From Paraglaciecola sp. L1A13 (GTDB lineage Bacteria > Pseudomonadota > Gammaproteobacteria > Enterobacterales > Alteromonadaceae), in assembly GCF_009796745.1 (NCBI RefSeq), contig NZ_CP047024.1:3472001-3536000 (forward strand): 64,000 nt of DNA, in the 5' to 3' direction. Within the stretch, counting starts at the first letter, position 1. Each line of letters opens with the position of its first letter. Positions 57,015 through 64,000 of this stretch are shown here, piece after piece. The notes beneath the pieces were generated by a model. The model did no database searches and was not told the DNA's origin. It saw only the letters and a list, made by a program, of their open reading frames with translations. The translations under genes and the position numbers were made by a program.

Positions 57015-58067
57015 CTATCTTTTATCTAGGCAATAAGCCAATTTATCTATTATTCTTTGACAGCCATGGGTGTCAACCAATTGGCGAGCCGTGTTGCTCA
57101 TGTGCTCTCTACCGCAATTATCACGCCATAGTGCCGCTGTCATGCTAGTTATCTTATTAAGTAATTGACTATTAAACTGTGCAAAATGGGGTTCCGAAGG
57201 TTTTTGCCAATCTCTGACATCAAGAGCACGATACCAAGGTTTACGTGTCATCGGATGTAATGCAGATTTCTGATTTTCAGCTATCACTAAAGCAAGAGTA
57301 GGCACCCCTAGTGAAGCGAGTTCACCTAATGTCCCTCCCGCTGCTGAAATAGCCAACCCTGCTTGCATCATATGCTGAGCAACAGAATCAGGGTTTAACA
57401 CAACTGAAAACCTTTCGTTATGCACCTGTAGTTGCATCAGTGCTTTATGATCACGGTGTTTTTCGCCTACCAACAATTCGATATTGCAGTCTAAGTTCAA
57501 ATTAACTAAAGATTGACATAATGGCAGAGCTATAGACATTGGGTCGGTGCCGCCAAGCGTAACCAGTATATTCGGCCTAGCTTGTAAGGGAACGAATGCA
57601 CATGAGGTAAAGTCTTTACGTAAATAACTATACTTGGGTCCTAGACAAAACTCGGCATTAGGCGCACGTATTTTATATTCAACCAAATTTGTGTCCGCAG
57701 CGGGGTTGATAACAAAGTCGGCCAATAATGCTTCTGAATTGAGATTATCGTCGAGAGCGACTATGTATACATTGGCATCTTGTAAACCTGTCCATTCAGC
57801 TTTACTTAGATGGTAGTCATCAACCACCACTATGCTAATACTCAGTTTGGTAACATCACTGATGGTGAATGGAGTGTTAACTTTTTTGCTGGCAAACCCT
57901 TCACTTTCAAGTTTAGTCAGTAAGTATTGCGAGCAAGTTTTATAAATAAATAAGACATCAAACTGATCACATGCAACTTGAGCCAAAGCAAACAGACGCA
58001 TTATATGCCCTGCCCCAACGTTGTGACTACTATTCCCATAAAAAGCGATACGAGGTTTAGCCAGCAA
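57015..58067 (-). CDS. pseG: PseG UDP-sugar hydrolase
   Basis: PseG removes UDP from the diacylated altrose in the pseudaminic acid pathway. The 350-residue protein has a MurG-like start (RIAFYGNSSHNVGAGHIMRL at about 5-24) with the catalytic-type His in GAGHIMR, ILVTLGGTDPMSIALPLC near 165 and AGLAISAAGGTLGELASLGVP-type sequence near 232-252. It overlaps the upstream SDR gene by 11 bases and lies 8 bases before the Rieske gene. Confidence 0.85.
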   Translation of the reverse strand: MLAKPRIAFYGNSSHNVGAGHIMRLFALAQVACDQFDVLFIYKTCSQYLLTKLESEGFASKKVNTPFTISDVTKLSISIVVVDDYHLSKAEWTGLQDANVYIVALDDNLNSEALLADFVINPAADTNLVEYKIRAPNAEFCLGPKYSYLRKDFTSCAFVPLQARPNILVTLGGTDPMSIALPLCQSLVNLNLDCNIELLVGEKHRDHKALMQLQVHNERFSVVLNPDSVAQHMMQAGLAISAAGGTLGELASLGVPTLALVIAENQKSALHPMTRKPWYRALDVRDWQKPSEPHFAQFNSQLLNKITSMTAALWRDNCGREHMSNTARQLVDTHGCQRIIDKLAYCLDKR

Positions 58068-58809
58068 GAAAACCGCCGTCCACCGGCAACGTCACACCGG
58101 TTGTTTTAGCACTTAATGTGCTTAATAAGAAACACACGCTATTAGCGACATCTTTTGGGGTGCTCAAACCGAGAGGATGTGATGATATCAACAACTTAGT
58201 TTGAGCTTCACCTAAGGTTTTAAATTGTATTTCAGCCTTAGCGCCATCGACCACAGCTGGAGCCACGCAATTTACTCGAATTGATTTATTCGCTAATTCT
58301 AGAGCCGCAGACTGAACCATAGAAGACAAAGCTGCTTTTGAAGCAGCATACAATGTTCTGGCCTTCAAACCACGCAATCCGGCAGCCGATCCAATCATTA
58401 CAAAACTAGCATTTGGGTTAAAGTGTTTAGCTTTCGAAAAGGCAGAGACCAACATCACTGCCGCAGAAAAATTCACATCAAAATATTGACTAATTTGTTT
58501 AGCGGTTATTCCGCGTAATGGGCTATAGCCCTGAAAACTAGCACTATGCACTAATCCATCGATAGCACCATAATCATCAACAAGTAATTTGGCCCATGCA
58601 GCAATCGAATCTAGCTGGCTTAGGTCAAATACACTGATTTTGTGATGTTTATTTTTCAACAAGCTCAATGTGGTTTCAAGTGCTTCAGCTCGACGCCCTA
58701 CCAAAATCAACCGCGCCCCTTTTTCATCCAAAGACTGACAAATTGCCAAACCAATATCAGAATCAACAGCTGCTCCTGTTACAATATATAGTTTGTTTGC
58801 AAAATTCAT
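58057..58809 (-). CDS. Short-chain dehydrogenase/reductase 3
   Basis: A 250-residue SDR with a lengthened glycine motif (VTGAAVDSDIGLA near 10-22, reminiscent of enoyl reductase-type loops), HSAS in place of NNAG near 89, catalytic Ser in MIGSAAG and YAASKAAL near 154-161. It lies between a ketoacyl synthase III gene (5 bases) and pseG (overlap). It is a candidate reductase for the ketosynthase product. Substrate unknown. Confidence 0.75.
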   Translation of the reverse strand: MNFANKLYIVTGAAVDSDIGLAICQSLDEKGARLILVGRRAEALETTLSLLKNKHHKISVFDLSQLDSIAAWAKLLVDDYGAIDGLVHSASFQGYSPLRGITAKQISQYFDVNFSAAVMLVSAFSKAKHFNPNASFVMIGSAAGLRGLKARTLYAASKAALSSMVQSAALELANKSIRVNCVAPAVVDGAKAEIQFKTLGEAQTKLLISSHPLGLSTPKDVANSVCFLLSTLSAKTTGVTLPVDGGFLAG

Positions 58810-58814
58810 AAAGA

Positions 58815-59909
58815 TTAAACTTGCTCCAAAGATAAAGGCTCAAAATCATCTGGTATCTCAATCAATTCAGGGGCTACTGAAGGTAACATATCGGTGACAA
58901 TACAGCCCCAAGACCACCCCACACCAAAACCACCTAGCATGACTTTTTTACTCTCATTATCTTCAAAGTAAGAGGAAAGTTTATGGCATATTGCTAGCGG
59001 TACGGAAGCACTTGAAGTATTTCCAAAATCTTGCATATCAATGAGATATTTATGTTCTGGTATTTTTGCTTTTTTACGTAAATGTTCCAGTATGAATTTA
59101 TTCGCTTGATGCATTATAACCATATCTATGTCGTCAGCATGAATATTCGCTAACGCAAGAGTGTCTTTAATCAGTTTCGGAACAACTTTAAGCGTAAATG
59201 AAAATACTGCTGCACCATTTAAATGCAAACGGGAATCTTTAAAGAGTTTCGCTTCCTCTTCCCCACTTCTCGGAGCGGATTCAGGTATAGTTGGGTGACG
59301 CCTCCCCCCAGCCTTAACCGCAATATGCTGTCCTCCTTTGCCATCGGTTCCAAATACAGCGTATGAATCTGGCCAGCTTTCATCAAACTCCAAGGCTGTG
59401 GCTACACCTGCATCACCAAATAAAGGTAAAGTTCCGCGGTCATTAGGAAGTAAATGGCGACTAGACGTATCCCCACATAACACTAGTGCTCGCGTGCCAT
59501 TCGAACCATTCAGTAACTGGCTCGCAATCCAAGTGCCATACACAAACCCAGAACAACCTAAACTCACATCTAAGCAAGCTGCAGAGCTTGGTAAGCCCAA
59601 CCTACTTTGCATTAAACATGCAGAAGCTGGAAGTGCATAATCCGAATCTTGTGATACATAGATCAAGATATCAACAGATGCAGGATCCCATTCAAGCCGT
59701 TGTAAAAGAGTCTCAGCTGCCGCGATGCACATATCTGAAGCACAAAGGTGCTTTGGCAAAATGCGTCGACTATGGATACCTGTACTTCCATAAATTTTAT
59801 CAGCTTCTTCTTGAGTAAACAGTTCAGGGGTTTCTACATAGGAGTGCCGATGGGGAGGAACAGCAGCCTGCATACCCGCAATTTTTACTGACTTGATAAC
59901 AGCTTCCAT
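58815..59909 (-). CDS. Ketoacyl-ACP synthase III (FabH-like), copy 1
   Basis: FabH-type enzymes start an acyl chain by joining acyl-CoA with malonyl-ACP; some relatives instead transfer acyl groups. The 364 residues have the full triad: nucleophile C119 in SLGCSGF, His in MHQAN near 266 and Asn in FGNTSSAS near 297. It lies 5 bases before SDR 3. The divergent paralogue at 60137 is about the same length. Both differ from the housekeeping FabH by context. Confidence 0.85.
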   Translation of the reverse strand: MEAVIKSVKIAGMQAAVPPHRHSYVETPELFTQEEADKIYGSTGIHSRRILPKHLCASDMCIAAAETLLQRLEWDPASVDILIYVSQDSDYALPASACLMQSRLGLPSSAACLDVSLGCSGFVYGTWIASQLLNGSNGTRALVLCGDTSSRHLLPNDRGTLPLFGDAGVATALEFDESWPDSYAVFGTDGKGGQHIAVKAGGRRHPTIPESAPRSGEEEAKLFKDSRLHLNGAAVFSFTLKVVPKLIKDTLALANIHADDIDMVIMHQANKFILEHLRKKAKIPEHKYLIDMQDFGNTSSASVPLAICHKLSSYFEDNESKKVMLGGFGVGWSWGCIVTDMLPSVAPELIEIPDDFEPLSLEQV

Positions 59910-60136
59910 GGATAACCTTATTGAAATCTAGGAATTAAATTGGTTTCCACTATATCATTGAAAAATATGGCTTAAAAGTGTCATGATGTACAGAAGGATA
60001 TTAATTATAGATTTTCCAAAGCTCATAAAATTTATAATTAAAAAACCTTACGTCTTAAATGAATAAACCTTAACATTTCACATATGCGAGTTCATTTATA
60101 CGCACTTCAAATATGCAATTCAATCAGGAGCAACCA

Positions 60137-61153
60137 ATGACCATTAGTACTGTTAAAGGGGTAACCATCTCTGGCATCGTATCGGTTTTACCTGCTATTG
60201 AAAAAGTAAATATAGATGAATCTTCAAAGGAGAAAAAGCAAGAGTTAGAACGAGTCGTTGCTTCAACAGGAATCAAAGCAAGACGAGTAGTCGATCCTAA
60301 ACAGACTGCGCTAGATCTCGCCTATATAGCCTGCAAAAACTTAATTAATTCAATGGATTGGCAAGACGAAGATATATCATTGATTATTTTTGTCACACAA
60401 ACTCCTGATTATCCATTACCAGGCAACGCTGTGCAGCTCCAATATAAATTAGGATTACAGAAAGGTATCTTAGCTTTTGATATTAATTTAGGCTGCTCAG
60501 GATTTGTATACGGTTTATGGCAAATATCTCAACTTTTAAATGGATTACCTGGCAACAAAGCACTGCTAGTAGTAGGTGATACTACTAGCAGGCAATATAG
60601 TGAATCCAATCGCACTGTATCTTCATTATTTGGTGATGCTGTTAGTGCAATAGCAATAGAAAAACGAGCCGATAGTGAAGATATGGTTTTTTCATTAGGT
60701 ACTGACGGTTCAGGAGCCCCCTATCTTATTCAGCCCAATGGTGGTGCTAAGAACCCACATAACTCGCCAGAGCTTTTTATGGATGGAATGCAAGTATTTG
60801 TATTTACTCTAAGAGAAATTCCCGCCTCTATTGAGGCATGTATAGAGAAAAAAGGGTGGAAGGCTTGCGACATTGACTATTGCGTTATGCACCAAGCAAA
60901 TGAAATGATGTTAAAACGTTTAGGTCAAAAATTGGGGCTGGATGAAAAGCAAGTCATCATATCAATGAAAGAAGTGGGAAACACAAGCTCAGCTTCAATT
61001 CCTTTAGCCCTATGTATGAGTTTATCTGCGCAATTAATCGAACACAGTAACAAATTAGTATTTTCAGGTTTTGGTGTCGGTTGGTCTTGGGGGAGTGTTG
61101 CTCTAATATTAGAAAAACTCAGCGTATGCCAATTAATCGATTTAGCTGACTAG
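60137..61153 (+). CDS. Ketoacyl-ACP synthase III (FabH-like), copy 2, divergent
   Basis: The only plus-strand gene in this block. It has the same triad: C120 in NLGCSGF, MHQAN and VGNTSSAS. The frame is open from ATG 60113, but the ATG at 60137 has AGGAG six bases before it and is preferred (338 residues). It shares the SRQYSESN and SWG segments with copy 1, which suggests an old duplication followed by inversion. The 227 AT-rich bases between the two starts must hold both promoters. Confidence 0.85.
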   Translation: MTISTVKGVTISGIVSVLPAIEKVNIDESSKEKKQELERVVASTGIKARRVVDPKQTALDLAYIACKNLINSMDWQDEDISLIIFVTQTPDYPLPGNAVQLQYKLGLQKGILAFDINLGCSGFVYGLWQISQLLNGLPGNKALLVVGDTTSRQYSESNRTVSSLFGDAVSAIAIEKRADSEDMVFSLGTDGSGAPYLIQPNGGAKNPHNSPELFMDGMQVFVFTLREIPASIEACIEKKGWKACDIDYCVMHQANEMMLKRLGQKLGLDEKQVIISMKEVGNTSSASIPLALCMSLSAQLIEHSNKLVFSGFGVGWSWGSVALILEKLSVCQLIDLAD

Positions 61154-61252
61154 TATACTATTTGTATCAATTTAGTTACCAATAAAAGCTACTATTTTGA
61201 TTTCTAATAGATTTTTCAATTTATTATGCCGTTATATTAACTTTTGGTGAGG

Positions 61253-62302
61253 CTATATCTCACACTTTTGCCGATACAAATATAATCCATTCGATTGCTC
61301 TTGCGCAAAATGTTCAAAAATAGAATGAATACTTTCAGTTAAATTTTCTGGCTTATCGCAATTACATGTCTGTGAATCGTTTAACTGTTGCGAACGGTAA
61401 CTAGCATGTTGTGGACAAGAAGATACGGGTTCGGTAGCAAAATCTGGCATTAATGTGGCTGGCTCACAGGCTCCGCTAATTAATAACACTGGGCATTCAA
61501 CAGCTTGTGCAAACCACCTGTTTCCACTGGCTTTACACACAACTAAATCACTGGCGGCCATTACTCTTAATAAGCTATTTAGGCTGCCTTCACATTCATC
61601 TTCTAACCAGATTTGATACCCTTGTTGTTCAAGACATCTTTTTAATTTGTCGGTATCAGGATATACATAACCGTCTTGGGATGAATCTAAGCACAAACCA
61701 ATGATTTTAGTGGACTTAGCTTTTTTTAATAAGCGCTTATCAGCCACAACACAAATAGATTGATCTAACTGTTTAATATCAAATGCACAACATTGTGTAA
61801 GGTAAAATTCAGGATAACCACCATCAGGCACAACTGATGATTGCCACCAAGGAGTCATCCATTTATACATGCCTAAAAATGTGCTGTCTAAATATGAAGA
61901 AGCTAGATTGACATAATCAGCATCCAAACTTTGCGCTTGCACTCTAGTAATTAACTTTTGAATCGACATATTCAAAAAATTTCCGATGACGGGTTCACCG
62001 GCATCTTGCAAAAACCTAGCAAGAAAGCATGGCATAAAAGCAGTATCTAAATTTACGATTTGAGAATATTCATCGATAATTATATCTTCCGCAAGGCCTA
62101 GAAAAGATTCCATAGCTTGAAAAAAATCATCTGCCCATTGGTTGGCTTCTACCTTATGTACTACCACCGAAGGTTCTGCTTTACGGATCACTTCAGCTAT
62201 ATCACCAAAAGTCAAAAAATGGATCTCTTTATCTGCCAGTTTTTTCTGAAAAAAACGAATGGTAGGCAATCCGATGGCACACACATCTGCCGACGTCAGC
62301 AT
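61253..62302 (-). CDS. GT9-like (heptosyltransferase-type) glycosyltransferase, start uncertain
   Basis: The 349 residues resemble GT9 glycosyltransferases: LTSADVCAIGLPTIRFFQKK at the N terminus, IGLCLDSSQDGYVYP near 200, SLLRVMAASDLVVCKASGN near 242-260 and CPVLLISGACEPATLMP near 270. The first ATG (62302) falls after a normally coding N-terminal strand: the in-frame codons just upstream spell KVLVIR, the usual GT9 start. No ATG, GTG or TTG precedes it before a TGA joined to an A7 run. Thus the gene either uses a rare start such as ATT or has lost its start. The acceptor is unknown. Confidence 0.65.
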   Translation of the reverse strand: MLTSADVCAIGLPTIRFFQKKLADKEIHFLTFGDIAEVIRKAEPSVVVHKVEANQWADDFFQAMESFLGLAEDIIIDEYSQIVNLDTAFMPCFLARFLQDAGEPVIGNFLNMSIQKLITRVQAQSLDADYVNLASSYLDSTFLGMYKWMTPWWQSSVVPDGGYPEFYLTQCCAFDIKQLDQSICVVADKRLLKKAKSTKIIGLCLDSSQDGYVYPDTDKLKRCLEQQGYQIWLEDECEGSLNSLLRVMAASDLVVCKASGNRWFAQAVECPVLLISGACEPATLMPDFATEPVSSCPQHASYRSQQLNDSQTCNCDKPENLTESIHSIFEHFAQEQSNGLYLYRQKCEI

Positions 62303-62530
62303 GCGAATAACTAAAACTTTTTGCTTAGAATTAGCTTTTTTTCAATGGGGCTATTCATCGTTAACTCTTACAACCCTGAGGTTAGGAATTCCGCCTGTAA
62401 AAAACGCTGTAACTTAAATACAGCAGACATATTCAGGATTGAATATGCGATTAAAGCTCTTCAAACAAACAATTTAGTACTTTTATCTGGAATACGTTAC
62501 TGCCGCCAGAGACCGAAATAATCGCGATGT

Positions 62531-63676
62531 TCATTGTAATACTTCATGCAATACATCTATCACGGTATTTTGTTGCGTATCAGTCAAGCTGGGAAAAAGT
62601 GGTAATGTTAAAGCGTGATGATAAAAATTCTCAGATACCGGAAAATCACCAATTTTAAAACCAAGTTGTTGATAATAGGGGTGCAGGTGAATAGGAATAT
62701 AATGCACGTTAACACCAACACCTCTAGCATGCAGTTGGGCAAAAACTGCCTTGCGGTCGTGTTGAGTTAGTTCAATCATATATAAATGCCATGCACTATT
62801 TGAATAACCAGTAATAACAGGTAACTTTAAAGGTAAATCAGCTAACCTTTTTTGATAATTTTGCGCTAGCTCTGTTCGTCTTTTAATAAAACTATCTAAC
62901 TTGCTTAACTGTGATAGACCAAGGGCTGCGTGTAAGTCACTCAGACGATAATTGTAACCCAGTGCTATTTGTTGGTAATACCAAGGACCGTGGCTGTCTG
63001 TTTCCATTTGCTCAGCATCACGAGTCACACCATGTTTGGCAAACAGTTTTATCTTATCGTCATAAACCTTGACGTTAGTGAGTACAGCCCCCCCTTCCGC
63101 ACTGGTTATTGACTTAACGGGATGAAAGCTCAGTACAGACATGTCTGAATATTGGCAACATCCTATTTTTTGTCCCTGATAACTACCACCTAATGCATGG
63201 GCGGCATCTTCAATTAGCACTACACCATATCTTTGAGTGAGTTTTTGGATAACTTGCATATCGCAACTAAGACCAGAAAAGTGCACAACTATCAATGCTT
63301 TAGGTAAGGATTTCGATTGTTCTGCTTGAACAAATTTGTATATTAAGGCGTCGATATCTATATTATGCGTAGCAACATCAATATCCACAAAATCAACATT
63401 TGCACCGCAATACCGCGCGCAATTGGCAGATGCCACAAATGAATTCGGCACAGTCCATACTGTATCGCCTTGTCCTATATCTGCGGCTAAACAAGCAACA
63501 TGCAAGCCTGATGTGCCACTGTTAACTGCAGTGGCATATTGACAGCCAGTATAATCACACAAGGCTTGCTCAAATTGTGGAACAGTTGAGCCTTGGGTCA
63601 GAAACTGGTTGCGTAAAACATCAACCACTGCATCGATGTCTTGTTCGTCGACCAGATGTTTACCATAAGGGATCAT
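62531..63676 (-). CDS. pseC: PseC-type UDP-sugar aminotransferase
   Basis: PseC adds the C4 amino group with PLP and glutamate. The 381 residues are of the DegT/DnrJ/EryC1 family: TAVNSGTSGLHVACLA near 51-66, LIEDAAHALGG near 156-166 and the PLP lysine in SFHPVKSITSAEGG near 186. The start MIPYGKHLVDEQDIDAVVDV is typical of PseC. It follows pseB by 12 bases. The gap to the GT9-like gene (228 bases) shows no further gene. Confidence 0.85.
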   Translation of the reverse strand: MIPYGKHLVDEQDIDAVVDVLRNQFLTQGSTVPQFEQALCDYTGCQYATAVNSGTSGLHVACLAADIGQGDTVWTVPNSFVASANCARYCGANVDFVDIDVATHNIDIDALIYKFVQAEQSKSLPKALIVVHFSGLSCDMQVIQKLTQRYGVVLIEDAAHALGGSYQGQKIGCCQYSDMSVLSFHPVKSITSAEGGAVLTNVKVYDDKIKLFAKHGVTRDAEQMETDSHGPWYYQQIALGYNYRLSDLHAALGLSQLSKLDSFIKRRTELAQNYQKRLADLPLKLPVITGYSNSAWHLYMIELTQHDRKAVFAQLHARGVGVNVHYIPIHLHPYYQQLGFKIGDFPVSENFYHHALTLPLFPSLTDTQQNTVIDVLHEVLQ

Positions 63677-63688
63677 GTAACAACGGAC

Positions 63689-64000
63689 CTATAAAAGAGT
63701 TTCGTTATCGAGCGTTTTTAACTCTTGCACACTCAAAAAATGTGGATTAGTACCGGAATGATATTCAAATTTATCAGCAACAGGTTTACCTATTTCATCT
63801 AATTTATTCTTTGCATAATTAACGGTTTTATCAAAAAATGTAATGGCTGGGGTGATCACATAATGGTCTTGAAATTCCAGAGAGTGATGTGCCATTTCCT
63901 CAGGCACCATAACTTCATGAAGTTTTTCACCAGGACGTATGCCCACTACGTCATACTCTCGCGTTCCACTTATGGATTCAACTAAGTCAAGGATCCTAAT
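63689..64000 (-). CDS. pseB: PseB UDP-GlcNAc 4,6-dehydratase, C-terminal part (runs off window)
   Basis: The frame is open to the last base, so the 5' part lies beyond 64000. The visible 103 residues match the PseB C terminus: IRILDLVESISGTREYDVVG, then IRPGEKLHEVMVPEEMAH, FQDHYVITPA and a tail ending ETLL. PseB starts the pathway by dehydrating and epimerising UDP-GlcNAc. A GTG at 63946 is an internal valine, not a start. It is followed by pseC after 12 bases. Confidence 0.88.
   Translation of the reverse strand: MRILDLVESISGTREYDVVGIRPGEKLHEVMVPEEMAHHSLEFQDHYVITPAITFFDKTVNYAKNKLDEIGKPVADKFEYHSGTNPHFLSVQELKTLDNETLL

Noticed and set aside
63689..63946. A complete 85-residue gene starting at GTG 63946
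   Set aside because: The frame continues open to the end of the window with PseB-like residues, so this is the 3' part of pseB and the GTG is an internal valine.

Overview
The window looks like chromosomal DNA of a marine gammaproteobacterium of the order Alteromonadales, most likely an Alteromonadaceae member of the Alteromonas/Glaciecola/Paraglaciecola kind. This rests on the single-polar-flagellum gene order (flrABC, fliE to flhB, flhAFG, fliA, cheYZAB, parC, parP, cheW, then a DUF2802 gene), on sigma-54 type promoters, and on the family signatures of the other genes. It is inference, not a phylogeny.

Layout. (1) 1-7300, housekeeping: recX, a divergent DUF482 acyltransferase-like gene, a DUF938 methyltransferase, and an apparent metA - metH(N) - metH(C) operon. 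Methionine synthase is split into two separate genes, and a tandem array of MetJ-type boxes lies upstream of metA. (2) 7643-39313, one almost continuous minus-strand block. It holds the chemotaxis genes with the ParC/ParP polar array-positioning pair, then fliA-flhG-flhF-flhA, then the export apparatus, C-ring, MS-ring and rod-adapter genes (flhB to fliE), then the flrA/flrBC regulators and a short, divergent flagellin. Four sigma-54 (-24/-12) sites are visible: before flhA, fliK, fliE and flrB. (3) 39652-46009, plus strand: a 1173-residue Maf-type flagellin glycosyltransferase with an internally duplicated N-terminal module, an unassigned glycosyltransferase-like protein, and a sulfotransferase. 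(4) 46010-46801, a gene-poor scar with a decayed IS3-family OrfA and other degenerate sequence. (5) 46802-64000, a long minus-strand glycan-building operon interrupted by one divergent gene.

The last region is the most interesting. It encodes a nonulosonic (pseudaminic-type) acid pathway: PseB (partial at the window edge), PseC, PseH, PseG, PseI and an SpsF/PseF-type cytidylyltransferase. Threaded through it is a complete miniature acyl-building kit: two acyl carrier proteins, a compact acyl-activating ligase, two ketoacyl synthase III homologues, three short-chain dehydrogenases, a Rieske non-haem iron oxygenase and three methyltransferases. Several stop/start codons overlap (PseH-ACP, ACP-ligase, ligase-SDR), so the parts are probably made together. 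The simplest reading is that the cell makes a custom acyl group on an ACP, places it on the sugar through a PseH-like acyltransferase, and tailors it by reduction, hydroxylation and methylation. The CMP-activated sugar could then go to flagellin through Maf. The product structure is not known from the sequence.

No tRNA, rRNA or CRISPR array was recognised. All functional calls come from reading motifs and gene context by eye; no database search was run.
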